Part shown: positions 34,985-45,167 of the stretch, one piece after another
Layout of the letters: each line of letters begins with the position of its first letter
Position numbering within the stretch: the stretch's first letter is position 1
Source of the DNA: Doryteuthis pealeii
Lineage: Eukaryota; Mollusca; Cephalopoda; Myopsida; Loliginidae
Direction: 5' to 3'
DNA: 64,000 nt
Assembly (NCBI GenBank): GCA_023376005.1
Contig: CM042145.1
Span: forward strand, 16,457,022-16,521,021
Translations under genes and position numbers: made by a program
Notes under the pieces: model-generated
Told to the model about the DNA's origin: nothing
What the model saw: only the letters and a program-made list of their open reading frames with translations
Database searches by the model: none

Positions 34985-35150
34985 CCAATTTCATTAAAAG
35001 TTACCTGTTATTTCCCTTAAATTAAAGACTTCTAAATATGTTTAATATTACATTTAAACAAAGGCTATCATTTGGGGTAGATTAGGAAAATTAATGTTAC
35101 TTCTGGCCGGGTGGAATGAGGCAGTATAGGACGTTAAGAGTTAAACCTAA
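34985..35150 (-). repeat. Repeat R13, copy 2
   Basis: Inverted relative to 1,920-2,090; shares the CATTCCACCCGGCCAGAAGT block as its complement. Confidence 0.7.
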
Positions 35151-35159
35151 TATCTGTTA

Positions 35160-35245
35160 TTTCCTGTTCTAAGTCAAAAAGTGAAACTCTACTTAAAAAA
35201 ATTGACTCTGTTTCACATCCTGCTTGTGCGGAGGGGTTGAGTAAA
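35160..35245 (+). mobile_element. SINE-B, 3' fragment
   Basis: Only the 3' end is present: TTGACTCTGTTTCACATCCT, GCTTGTGCGGAGGGGTTG. Confidence 0.75.
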
Positions 35246-35284
35246 TACATATCTTTCATATGTATCTAATAATATAAGTTGATT

Positions 35285-35495
35285 TTTTAAAGTATTTTGT
35301 ATTATTTGGATTATTCGGACTATTGTTCTCATCTTTATTGTTATCTGCACAATGTTTAGGCCAATGTGTCCTCTAGCCTTCTTCAGGTATTTCTTCTCGA
35401 ACTTGGGAACCTTCTTTTCAAACTCAGGAACTTTCTTATCGTAACTAAGAGCCTTCATGAAACTTCGAACCTAACCCTTTATTCTTTAATTAAGA
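35285..35495 (-). repeat. Repeat R6, copy 4
   Basis: Minus-strand frame MKALSYDKKVPEFEKKVPKF continuing KKYLKKARGHIG. The GAAA of the hammerhead-like core has become TAAA, so a ribozyme would be inactive. Confidence 0.75.
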
Positions 35496-35594
35496 GAAAT
35501 ACATTTTTGTTTGTTTGTTTGTTTTTAGCAGTCTGTTTTTTTATATTTCTTTTATATAGTGGTAAAATTCCAATTCTGAAGGTCTGGGGAGTTT

Positions 35595-35860
35595 GATGTA
35601 CACTTTATCGCCATTACTCCCAGGTCCACTGACCCATAATGGTAGTACATGTTAAAGTCCCACCTATGGGTTAAATAGATTTAAAAAATGAGTTTAAAAA
35701 ATGTGTTTAAAACAAATATGATTTTTTTTTAAATTGAATACCCAACAAGAATGATTAAAATAAAACATCTTTGGCTTAAAATAACTCAAGGGCTGACATG
35801 CTATAGAATCCAACCAACCAACCAACCAACCAACCCTCTTCGATGAATAATTTGATAATA
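35595..35860 (-). repeat. Repeat R3, antisense copy
   Basis: Holds complements of the R3 blocks: CCCACCTATGGGTTAAATAG at the left and GACATGCTATAGAATCCAAC with (CCAA)n at the right. Confidence 0.65.
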
Positions 35861-36119
35861 AATAGAAAAATACTAACAAGAACTCTGAACTAGAAAAAAT
35901 TTCCATGAAGATGGTCGGAGAATGGACCAGTTGTAATTTTCTAAAACTTTATTTAAAGAAAAAATACTTAACAATAGCTCTGCCCAATCAACCATAATTT
36001 AAAAAAGAATAAAAATTTTTTTAAATAAATAAAATAGAATAAAATCAGTTAATTTGACCACTAATTTTTTAAAAAGTCGGAAATGAAAATATCTTTGGGT
36101 TTTTCAAGTTATGCTGCAT

Positions 36120-36365
36120 CGAGTATACAAGGTGTTTCAAAAAAGTATTGAGATTTTCTGTACTTTTTGACACACCTTGTATTCTGAAAAAAAAAAAAAA
36201 TGTTCCATTCATTCTTCATTTCTATCTTGGTAAATACAGCTTCAAATTCGGCACTTTTTTGACCCACCTTGTATTCTGAAAAAATTAACGTTCCATTCAT
36301 TGTTTATTTCTATCTTGGTAAATACAGCTTCAATCTCGGTACTTTTATGACACATCTTGTATAAC
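36120..36365. repeat. Tandemly repeated mariner-type ends
   Basis: A palindrome of two mariner-like ends (ACAAGGTGTTTCAAAAAAGT facing GTACTTTTTGACACACC) is followed by two more ~90-bp units, each ending in ACTTTTxTGACxCAyCTTGT. No transposase sequence. Confidence 0.65.
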
Positions 36366-36370
36366 ACGTA

Positions 36371-36954
36371 CCATAAATCCTCGAGTATAGTCCGCCCTTG
36401 AGTATAATACACAGGGGATTTTTAAGGGGCTGTACCTCTGAAAAACCTAAACTTCTGTATAATACGCACCCTTTCTCTAACTTTAGTCAAGAAGGTCTAA
36501 ATAACATCCTTGGTTTGTAAAAATGTATATGGTAACGTCCTTTATTATTATTGTATATATAACATAATGCAAACGTGTAGCTTTTTTGTGCATTTTGTTT
36601 GCAGAAAATAAAGAAATAACAGTAATAACATCAGTGAAAAATAAATATTAAGTAAATTGCCTTTACATATTTATCACTATCAGTTACAAAAGCAAAAATA
36701 TTTATTTAAATCCTTCAAATTCAACGTCACTTTCAGCATCAAATAACTGTTCCATTTGTTCCTCTGTAAACATGTCCGCATCATTGTAGTGTAAATCTCC
36801 ATCATCAGAAAATGCGTATGAATAAACGGACAGCAAATAGAGACTTTGCTTAGAAAATATTTTTCATTTTTAACCTTGTATATAATACGCACTAGGGATT
36901 TTGACCTTTAAATTTTTGGGGAAAAAAATGCAGATTATACTCGAGGATTTACGG
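36371..36954 (-). mobile_element. Pogo/Tigger-like element, internally deleted
   Basis: Inverted ends (CCATAAATCCTCGAGTATAG at 36,371; complement of the right end CCGTAAATCCTCGAGTATAA) sit between TA dinucleotides, a TA target duplication. On the minus strand, about 36,702-36,826 reads DDGDLHYNDADMFTEEQMEQ and then LFDAESDVEFEGFK-stop, the acidic C-terminus seen in pogo/Tigger-type DDE transposases. The DNA-binding and DDE regions are absent. Confidence 0.7.
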
Positions 36955-37174
36955 TATGCATTTGTTCTATCTTTCAGGCTAAATTTGTAAGTTGATATTC
37001 AATGTATCTATTTATATAATCCCTATATGATAAATGATAAGATATAAGATTATTTTCATCATTGTAGGATCTCCATTTCTTAACTTTAATGATCTGATAG
37101 GAACTGGTGCCTTCAGCATAACCTGTTTATATGATACCAAGTATTCTGTATATCATATAATTATAACTGTGCAA

Positions 37175-37425
37175 AATGGAACTCATTGCCTCGAGTTCAA
37201 ATCCTGGACGTGGTAATTGCATTTCACTTAGTGCTAATACCCTTGGGAAAGGTATGAAACCTACTCTCCCTCCAGCTATGGGTAAATAGCAGGGCAGACT
37301 GGGTTCTTTAACCATGGCTAGGTAACCAGTCTAGGAGAAGGAAAACTCTAAATTTAAACCTGTTGAACTCCGCTTAAGAAATTGACCTTGTGTCACATCC
37401 TGCTCGTGCAAAGGGGTTGGTTTTT
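37175..37425 (+). mobile_element. SINE-B, copy
   Basis: The 5' half of the head is eroded; B box GAGTTCAAATCC at 37,194-37,205. Complete to GCAAAGGGGTTGG. Confidence 0.85.
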
Positions 37426-37663
37426 TATAACTGTGCAAAAAAACAAAAAAAAAAAAACTCTTAAGAAACTACACAAAAAATGTAAATATAAACGTACAAT
37501 GAATGCAATTCCCTGACCTCTGATCATAAAATTACCCTAGATGGGTTGACATGATGTTAAAATAAATCTATCAATCAATCAATACAAAAATAAGATGGAT
37601 AAAAAATTTAGAGTAAAAAAAAAAGATAAATATATCAAACAGAGGATCGATATAAATAAAAGG

Positions 37664-37807
37664 TATATATAAGTTAAGGTAGGGGAGATATGAAGTCAAT
37701 AGCGCTTGGTAACCAACAGTTTCTCACCTATGCGATTTTCAAGGTGAGAAACTGTCAGTTACCAAGTGTCGTTAACTTCATGTCATCACTACCCTAACTT
37801 AGATATA
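37664..37807. repeat. Hairpin element with ~66-bp arms
   Basis: Arms 37,664-37,729 and 37,742-37,807 pair with few mismatches (TTGGTAACCAACAGTTTCTC with GAGAAACTGTCAGTTACCAA) around a 12-nt loop. It may be a tiny foldback MITE or a hairpin RNA precursor; nothing in the sequence decides. Confidence 0.75.
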
Positions 37808-37907
37808 CATGCTCTATCAATGATATTGAGCACTCTTTACTTATAAATATAGCAAACTATATCATTATCAATATTAACATACACACATACATATATATAT
37901 ATATATA

Positions 37908-38010
37908 TGAGGGTCAGCTGAAAAGTTCATAGGCTGACCATGATACTCATGGAATGTGACTAAATGAGGTTTATTTTACAACATAGTCTCCCTTGTGGTT
38001 CACACACTTA
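37908..38010. repeat. Mariner-type terminal fragment
   Basis: ATGAGGGTCAGCTGAAAAGT with CATAGGCTGACC resembles a mariner terminus. Cut off by the SINE-B on its right. Confidence 0.45.
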
Positions 38011-38011
38011 C

Positions 38012-38215
38012 CAATCCTTCCGCACAAGCAGGATGCGACACAAGATCAATTTCTTAAGCAGAGTTTAAGAGGTTTTTTTTCTCCTAGACTGTTTACCTAG
38101 CCAAGGTTAAACAACCCAGTCTGCCCTACTATTTACCCATAGCTGGAGGGAGAGTAGTTGGATGCATACTTTTCCCAAGAGTATTAGTGCAATGTGAAAT
38201 GCAAGCAGCCTTGTT
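38012..38215 (-). mobile_element. SINE-B, antisense copy
   Basis: From ACCAATCCTTCCGCACAAGC to GAAATGCAAGCAGCCTTG; the head is lost. Confidence 0.85.
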
Positions 38216-38250
38216 CTATGGATGAATAGATCAATCTACATGTGTGCATG

Positions 38251-38251
<1 letters not shown>

Positions 38252-38311
<60 letters not shown>
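38252..38311. repeat. Compound (TA)n(CA)n microsatellite
   Basis: About 38 bp of TA then 20 bp of CA. Confidence 0.95.
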
Positions 38312-38312
<1 letters not shown>

Positions 38313-38313
38313 A

Positions 38314-38590
38314 GATGCTGATATGGATGCAGGATGCATACCTAACGCACAAAAATCTAAAAGGATGCAGTAAAATCATATTCATGCATCCCAGTGTTTT
38401 TCTTTTTTCTTCCCACACCATTTCAATCTAACTGTAAATACATTTCAATAGTTTCTTAGAAATGAATTACACAGGATAGGTTACAAGGTTAGACGGCTTT
38501 AGTTGGGACCCATACATTTTCCCAGGTACTTATTCAAAGCAAATATGTGTGTCCCAGGATGCACTAAATCAAAAAGCTATCAGCATCACT
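38314..38590 (+). repeat. Repeat R8, copy 1
   Basis: About 275 bp with ATCTAAAAGGATGCAGTAAA and TCCCAGGATGCACTAAATCA, starting and ending in GATGCTGATA / TATCAGCATC (10-bp inverted ends). A second copy lies at 53,625-53,865. Possibly a small DNA transposon; target duplication not established. Confidence 0.7.
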
Positions 38591-39142
38591 ATATATATAT
38601 ATATACCTATTATTATACTAAAGTGAGTTAATCAACTTTTGCTTCCTAAAGGCTTTTTTACTGTTTAGTTTAATGACATGAAAATTATACTAAATTATTC
38701 CTTACTTTTAGGATTGAACTATGTTTGAAAAAAATTCTGTTTTAATTGGTCCTAATTAGTCGTAATTTGCAATTAAGTCAAAAACTGACCAATCTCTTAC
38801 TTTACTTTGTATCTATCTCTTTCTTCCCTTCTATGTATCTTTTGACTACCTCCTCATTATATAATGTTAGTTTCTCTGAAGAGTAGAGAAAGGGAGAGAG
38901 AGACGGGAGAATTTGAAATGTATTTCTATATCAAATTCACAACCAGCAAACCGTAGCTTAAATTAGGTCAAACATTTCCTTTCTTAGAAAGGTAACAAAA
39001 TGATTTTCAGGTTTCATCCGTCCGTATTTATTTATTTTTAAAATCTTATTCGCTAACTCCCTTTTCCCTAATCTCAATTACCTACCCAGAGCTGAATGGG
39101 TGACCAATGGGTTACGTTTTGTCTAGTATATATATATATATA

Positions 39143-39326
39143 TTTTTTGGGAGGATATGTGCTTAATTGAAGTCATACCTAATTTTTGAAAATTAATTAG
39201 TTAATAATTAATGAATTTAGGCAGGCATATATGTTCAAATGTAAGGCTAAACAGATCATTAATTATTAACTAACTAATTTTCAAAAATTAGGTATGACTT
39301 CAATTAAGCACATATCCTCCAAAAAT
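39143..39326. repeat. Foldback repeat R9 with ~74-bp arms
   Basis: Arms 39,143-39,217 and 39,252-39,326 are near-perfect complements (GGATATGTGCTTAATTGAAG with CTTCAATTAAGCACATATCC). One arm recurs at 41,180-41,310 and 56,870-57,055, so this is a dispersed foldback family. Confidence 0.8.
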
Positions 39327-39375
39327 TGTCGGCTAAAAGCCATATCAAATAAACAGTGTTTATTTACGTACTCTC

Positions 39376-39418
<43 letters not shown>

Positions 39419-39794
39419 CACACATGCATATTGATCTATCTATCCAGATGGAAGAGGTCAATATAAAATCCATAAACTTATATGGATATACAAAGTGATA
39501 TGTAGCCCAAAAGCTAACAATACAACAAAGCAACCAGTGACATTTTTGTAGTATTACAAGAAAATGTCAAAAAAGTAAAATAAAATAAAAATTTCCAAGC
39601 TTTGCTCATTGCAAAGGTTACACATTGATCTTCTTTGGTGAATTTGAATTCTAAATAAGGATAATTGCAAACGTAGATACAAAGATACATTTTATCTACA
39701 CATATCGATGTTTCTCTATATCTGAACAAATCAGTTTTCAAACATGGAAAATATATACTCACCACTTTTCACAGACTTATACGCAAAGAATCAA

Positions 39795-39880
39795 AGTCAT
39801 GGGAAATGGACTCGTCACCCAGAGTTCAAATTCTGGATTTGGTAATTTCATTTCACTTAGCACTAATACCCTTGGGAAAG
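39795..39880 (+). mobile_element. SINE-B, left half (interrupted)
   Basis: From GTCATGGGAAATGGACTCGT to CCCTTGGGAAAG. Resumes at 40,405. Confidence 0.85.
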
Positions 39881-40404
39881 TTTTGAAATAAATCAATTCT
39901 TAATGGATAATACAATTTTTTTATAAATACATTTTTCTATTTAACCCATAGATGGGACCCTAACAGGTACTACCACTCCAGGCCAGAGTGGACCAGAGAG
40001 CAATGGTGATGAATGGGGTGCTCCACATTCCCCAAACCTCCAAAACTGGAACCTCACCATCAGATAGAGTTTAACGTCATTCCCAGGACATGTAGACCCG
40101 CAGCCACCGCCTTCTAGCACCCATATGATAAAAAGGGGTTGGGGCTTGCCATAAGGGCAATAGGGTTGGGAAAATCATATAGGTGCTAGGGCTTGACGTG
40201 ACCAGCCGATTGATCGGAGGGGGCCTCTCCAACCGCCCGTCTAGCCCAAGATAGGGCCAAAGTGGAGTATTGCATGTCATGAACTGCTCATCCACCTGGG
40301 CTCTATCCTTAAGCATCACGGGTCGCCACCCACTCCATTGGGGGAGTCTTACCCCTCTGTAGAGGTGCAGTCGGTGCATTCTAATGCCCCAGCCGACAGG
40401 GCGG
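39881..40404 (+). mobile_element. R3 element inserted in SINE-B, 8-bp TSD
   Basis: A 524-bp insert flanked by TGGGAAAG (39,873-39,880 and 40,405-40,412). It begins inside R3 (TTTTGAAATAAATC, a 5' truncation compared with 51.94 kb) and extends about 200 bp further 3' than other copies, through a GC-rich part ending CCCAGCCGACAGGGCGG. 5' truncation plus TSD implies retroposition. A 100-codon minus-strand frame crosses it without a recognised domain. Confidence 0.8.
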
Positions 40405-40580
40405 TGGGAAAGGTATGAATCCTACTCTCCCTCCAGCTATGGATAAATAGTAGGGCAGACTGGGCTCTTTAACCTTGGTTAGGCAACCGGTCTAGGAGAA
40501 GGAAAACTCTGAATTCAAAACCTGTTGAACTACGCTAAAGAAATCGACCTTGTGTCACATCCGGCTCGTGCAGAGGGGTT

Positions 40581-40612
<32 letters not shown>
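40405..40612 (+). mobile_element. SINE-B, right half with (TA)n tail
   Basis: Completes the interrupted SINE: GGTATGAATCCTACTCTCCC through GCAGAGGGGTTGGTAAATAT, running directly into a TA/CA microsatellite. Confidence 0.85.
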
Positions 40613-40620
<8 letters not shown>

Positions 40621-40844
40621 AAAAATCAAATTTAAAAACTATGATATCCCAAACATGACCAACATGTGGAAACCATAGAATTTTTTTAAAATTGCAAGTG
40701 TACACATGCCTATGAGCTGGCATATTTAACAAACGGTGAAGGAGGATTTTTTTTTTTTTTTTTAAAGTGAATGAAAAACAAAAATTAGGGTATCAAGATA
40801 ATCATACCAGTGAGACTGAGTATGAGGTCTTCGAATTAGTAAAG

Positions 40845-40922
40845 ATCAGATTGAGGAGGCAAAGAAATGCCGAAATAAATTTATAACTGTACCAAGATAT
40901 CCATTTATTCATTCTTATATAA
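40845..40922 (+). repeat. Local direct repeat, copy 1
   Basis: AGGCAAAGAAATGCCGAAAT and CCAAGATATCCATTTATTCA; copy 2 begins about 200 bp on. Confidence 0.8.
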
Positions 40923-40930
40923 GGACCTAA

Positions 40931-40985
40931 ATTAGACACTATCTACCTAAGTTTCACCCAAGTGGTTCTTCAGGATAATTCTGAC
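40931..40985 (-). ncRNA. Hammerhead-ribozyme-like motif C
   Basis: Minus strand: CUGAAGA (40,967-40,973), stem II ACC/GGU closing ACUUG, GAAA (40,952-40,955), stem III ACU/GGU with loop UA, cleavage base A at 40,944, and stem I GAUAGU pairing with AUUAUC (6 bp, one wobble). All core positions of the CUGANGA...GAAA consensus are present. Type I topology, and closely similar to motif D at 53.08 kb. Confidence 0.65.
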
Positions 40986-41046
40986 TAAGGGAGGTTGTTA
41001 CAAACGTCTTTTATTATGGGAGTGAAACATACACACAAATTGGTAA

Positions 41047-41115
41047 AGATCAGGCTGAGGAGGTAAAGAAATACCAAAATGAATTTATTACTGTATCAAG
41101 ATATCCATTTATTCA

Positions 41116-41122
<7 letters not shown>
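41047..41122 (+). repeat. Local direct repeat, copy 2
   Basis: Matches 40,845-40,922 with scattered substitutions; ends in a (TA)n tract. Confidence 0.8.
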
Positions 41123-41153
<31 letters not shown>

Positions 41154-41179
41154 GTGGACAAAAAATCTGTTTGAAATGG

Positions 41180-41310
41180 CGATAGCCGACAATTTTTTGG
41201 GAGATTATGTGCTTAATTAAAGTCATACCTAATTTGAGAATTAATTAGTTATAATTAAATGAATTAGGAGTGCATATCGGTTTAAATGTAAGGCGTAAAC
41301 AAATCGAAAA
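41180..41310 (+). repeat. Repeat R9, single-arm copy
   Basis: GACAATTTTTTGGGAGATTATG and onward match the left arm of the 39.14-kb foldback. Confidence 0.7.
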
Positions 41311-41523
41311 AAAGTGAATATATCATATTTGTATATATGTATTTTATATATACCTATAATATTTATTTTTGGGGATTTTGTGTGAAGCATGGGCTGTGAA
41401 ATGAATAAGAAACTCAGTTGGTGTTTAAGTGTTAAGTTTCATTTATTTCATTCTATATTTCAGAAGTTTGACCTTCCTTTCTCAAGTTAATTTAGACTGA
41501 TATATACATATATATATATATAT

Positions 41524-41577
41524 ATGTCAATCCCTGAATGTACATTTCGACCTATTAGGTCTCATCAGCAAGGTTAT
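41524..41577 (-). ncRNA. Hammerhead-ribozyme-like motif A (best candidate)
   Basis: Minus strand: CUGAUGA (41,562-41,568), stem II GACCU/AGGUC with loop AAU, GAAA (41,545-41,548), palindromic stem III AUGUACAU without a loop, cleavage base U at 41,537, stem I CAGGG pairing with CCUUG (5 bp, one G-U). All invariant core nucleotides are present. A loop-less 4-bp stem III would favour cleavage as a dimer, as known for Penelope-like element and retrozyme hammerheads. Confidence 0.75.
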
Positions 41578-41746
41578 AGACATGGGAGACTGCTCCGTGT
41601 GTGACTCGAAACCTTGACTGTCAAGCTGACAGGCGAAGTCTCTAACCATTACACTAGCTTGCCAGACTTCGCCTGTCAGCTTGACAGTCGAGGTTTCGAG
41701 TCACACACGGAGCAGTCTCCCACGTCTATAACCTTGCTGATGAGAC

Positions 41747-41750
<4 letters not shown>
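41555..41750. repeat. Inverted repeat, two 87-bp arms
   Basis: Arms 41,555-41,641 and 41,664-41,750 differ at 2 positions; the 22-bp spacer is TCTAACCATTACACTAGCTTGC-like. The outer end of each arm is the hammerhead core: complete on the left (motif A), cut off inside stem II on the right, where (TA)n begins. Confidence 0.85.
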
Positions 41751-41751
<1 letters not shown>

Positions 41752-41801
<50 letters not shown>

Positions 41802-41852
41802 CTTTTCCTCGTCAAAAAGTACAAAAGATCTTGATACTTTTTGGACACACTT

Positions 41853-41916
<64 letters not shown>

Positions 41917-41940
41917 TAGATAGATAGATAGATAGATACA
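41752..41940. repeat. (TA)n, (CA)n and (GATA)n tracts around a mariner end
   Basis: TA/CA to 41,800, then GTACAAAAGATCTTGATACT with a mariner-type end, then about 57 bp of TA and a short GATA run. Confidence 0.9.
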
Positions 41941-42254
41941 CACTGCTTTTCCTTGTACATGTAAATATGTGAGTGTAAGCAGAGAAAAAAAACGAAGACA
42001 TCTGTGACATTTGAAGCTTGAATGCTCAGTTAAGATTAATACAAAGCAATTTTGATTGAAAGCAAATCATAAAGATCAAATAATATGAAAGGATTGTGAC
42101 AAATGATTTGGAAAAAGAAATCTTTCTAAAAAGGAAATCAACTGATATTGTGTGGTCTAAACATAAGAGAAAAAAAAACTCAACAATGATATATTAATCA
42201 ACAGAGACTCAAAACTGATAAGAAACAACAAAAGCTAAATTAATAGAAACAGTG

Positions 42255-42880
42255 CCAAGATATTTATAGAATTAATGTGTTATTAGACTATGGGGTGTAT
42301 GTGTGTGTGTATGTATGTGTGAGCGTATGTTGTGTGCATGCATGTGTGCGTGTGTGTGCGTGCATACAAGATATTTATAGAATGAATGTGTTATTAGACT
42401 ATGGGGTGTGTGTGTATGTTGTGCGCATGCATGTATGTGTGTGTATGTGTTGTGTGCGTGTGTTAGTGTGTGTGTGTGTGTATGTATGTGTGAGTGTATG
42501 TTTGTGCATGCATGCAAGATATTCATAGAATGAATGTGTTATTAGACTATGGGGGGTGTATGTATGTGTGAGCATATATTGTGTGCATGCATGTGTGTGT
42601 GTGTGCACGCAAGATATTTATAGAATGAATGTGTTATTAGACTATGGGGAGGGGTATGTATGTGTGAGCGTATGTTGTATGCATGCATGTGTGTGTGTGT
42701 GTGTGCATGCAAGATATTTATAGAATGAATGTGTTATCAGTCTATGGGTGTGTGTGTGTGTGTGCATGCATGTGTGAGTGTGTTAGTGTGTGCATGCATG
42801 TGTGAGTGTGTTGTGTGTGTTAGTGTGTGCATGCATGTGTGAGTGTGTTGTGTGTGTATGTATGTGTGTGTTGTGTGTGT
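42255..42880. repeat. TG-rich minisatellite, ~105-bp unit
   Basis: Units start AAGATATTTATAGAATGAAT, contain GTTATTAGACTATGGGG and end in TG/GCATGCATG runs. The TG/CG-alternating spacers could adopt Z-DNA. Confidence 0.9.
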
Positions 42881-42957
42881 GTAAATATAGGGGGGGAGGG
42901 CACTTAACAAAAGATTACATAAATATAAGAATTACATCTTATATACACAGTGAAGGT

Positions 42958-43191
42958 GTGAGGTGTAATGGTTAGTGTTCAAATTCTGGATGAGGCTGTT
43001 TGCATTTCACATAGTGCTAATACCCTTGGGAAAGGTATGCATCCAACTATTCTGCATCCAGTTATGGATAAATAGTAGGGCAGACTGGGCTCTTTAACCT
43101 TGGCTAGATAACTTGTCTAGAAGGAAAACTCTGAATTCAAAACTGTTAAATTCTGCTTAAGAAATTGACCTTGTGTTACATCCTGCTCATG

Positions 43192-43200
<9 letters not shown>
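42958..43200 (+). mobile_element. SINE-B, copy with (TA)n tail
   Basis: From GTGTGAGGTGTAATGGTTAG to CTGCTCATGCAAAGG and directly into TA repeats. Appears again at 44,695-44,940 (inverted) and 45,667-45,910 because of the triplication. Confidence 0.85.
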
Positions 43201-43239
<39 letters not shown>

Positions 43240-43256
43240 AGAAGTGATACACAATT

Positions 43257-43375
43257 GTCATTTACTAAGCTTAGCTTAGTTTAACACAAGGCCAGAAGTA
43301 TGGGACACCTAGTGAGAATCATCCTCACTAACAATGGGCAACTAGCCATTACACTATATGAGGTTCCCAAGAAGA
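43257..43375 (-). mobile_element. SINE-C, copy
   Basis: TTTACTAAGCTTAGCTTAGT, GGCCAGAAGTATGGGACACC and GCCATTACACTATATGAGG, in the antisense order of the family. Confidence 0.75.
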
Positions 43376-43975
43376 AATACACAGTTTATCAACCTACTAG
43401 AAGCGGCTACCCAGCATCACCTGGGTAGAATGGTGGGGGGGGGGGGAACAAAAACCTAATGTACTGATTTGTTTACTTTTGAGATGTACAAATGCTGGAC
43501 ATTTTTTAAGTAGAATTTCAATGCTATTTCTATGTATATTTTGATTTTTAAATATCTTCAAATCTAAATCAAATCTTCATTATTTTTGCATAAAAAGCAG
43601 GAACCAGTGGTATTTAATGTGTATATATATATATTTACTTTGTCGTTAACTGTTTTATTTTTGTAGTTTCATACGGACATATATACATACATACACACCA
43701 ACTGCCCTTTATATATGTATAGATGGAAGGGCACTTACCATAAAGGTTATTGTAGTTGGAAATGGAATCCACAACTTGAGTTCAAGTCCTAATCGAGACT
43801 GTTTCACTTTGTGCTAATGCCCTTTGGAAAGGTATTAATCCATCTATTCCACAAATTGCTTTTGTAGCCCTTTAAAAATGAGGGCACCATGACAATGACT
43901 AAGGGTAGTGTAGTAATTTTTTTTTAGAATTTGCAAAATATTTTTGGTTAAATCAAACTTAACGGACCTAAATTC

Positions 43976-44654
43976 AAAAAAAAATTACTACACTACCCTT
44001 AGTCATTGTCATGGTGCCCTCATTTTTAAAGGGCTACAAAAGCAATTTGTGGAATAGATGGATTAATACTTTCCAAAGGGCATTAGCACAAAGTGAAACA
44101 GTCTCGATTAGGACTTGAACTCAAGTTGTGGATTCCATTTCCAACTACAATAACCTTTATGGTAAGTGCCTTCCATCTATACATATATAAAGGGCAGTTG
44201 GTGTGTATGTATGTATATATGTCCGTATGAAACTACAAAAATAAAACAGTTAACGACAAAGTAAATATATATAATACACATTAAATACCACTGGTTCCTG
44301 CTTTTATGCAAAAATAATGAAGATTTGATTTAGATTTGAAGATATTTAAAAATCAAAATATACATAGAAATAGCATTGAAATTCTACTTAAAAAATGTCC
44401 AGCATTTGTACATCTCAAAAGTAAACAAATCAGTACATTAGGTTTTTTGTTCCCCCCCCCACCATTCTACCAGGTGATGCTGGGTAGCCGCTTCTAGTAG
44501 GTTGATAAACTGTGTATTTCTTCTTGGGAACCTCATATAGTGTAATGGCTAGTTGCCCATTGTTAGTGAGGATGATTCTCACTAGGTGTCCCATACTTCT
44601 GGCCTTGTGTTAAACTAAGCTAAGCTTAGTAAATGACAATTGTGTATCACTTCT

Positions 44655-44700
<46 letters not shown>

Positions 44701-45167
44701 CATGAGCAGGATGTAACACAAGGTCAATTTCTTAAGCAGAATTTAACAGTTTTGAATTCAGAGTTTTCCTTCTAGACAAGTTATCTAGCCAAGGTTAAAG
44801 AGCCCAGTCTGCCTACTATTTATCCATAACTGGATGCAGAATAGTTGGATGCATACCTTTCCCAAGGGTATTAGCACTATGTGAAATGCAAACAGCCTCA
44901 TCCAGAATTTGAACACTAACCATTACACCTCACACCTTCACTGTGTATATAAGATGTAATTCTTATATTTATGTAATCTTTTGTTAAGTGCCCTCCCCCT
45001 ATATTTACACACACACAACACACACATACATACACACACAACACACTCACACATGCATGCACACACTAACACACACAACACACTCACACATGCATGCACA
45101 CACTAACACACTCACACATGCATGCACACACACACACACACCCATAGACTGATAACACATTCATTCA
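43976..45167 (-). repeat. Segment rev-A (inverted copy)
   Basis: Near-identical reverse complement of about 42,720-43,925 with sporadic single-base indels (for example CCTGGTAG where A has CCTGGGTAG). It meets A across a ~50-bp spacer. Confidence 0.9.

Larger units (their letters stand above)
42181..43975 (+). repeat. Segment A of an A / rev-A / A triplication
   Basis: Holds a ~105-bp tandem repeat (AAGATATTTATAGAATGAAT plus TG-rich spacer, about 5 units to 42,880), a SINE-B at 42,958-43,200, (TA)n, a SINE-C copy at 43,257-43,375 and unique DNA to 43,925. The last bases are the first ~30 bp of FB1, abruptly cut. Reverse complement at 43,976-45,167, direct copy at 45,168-46,700. Confidence 0.85.

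Noticed and set aside
40077..40379. 100-codon minus-strand frame in the GC-rich part of R3
   Set aside because: Lies across an inserted repeat. The final GARRRWLRVYMSW-like part recurs at 48.5 kb only because R3 recurs there; no family recognised.
43978..45167. True segmental inverted duplication
   Set aside because: The indel pattern, the cut FB1 element and the overlapping gap flanks make an artefact more likely; kept as a finding and not counted as biology.
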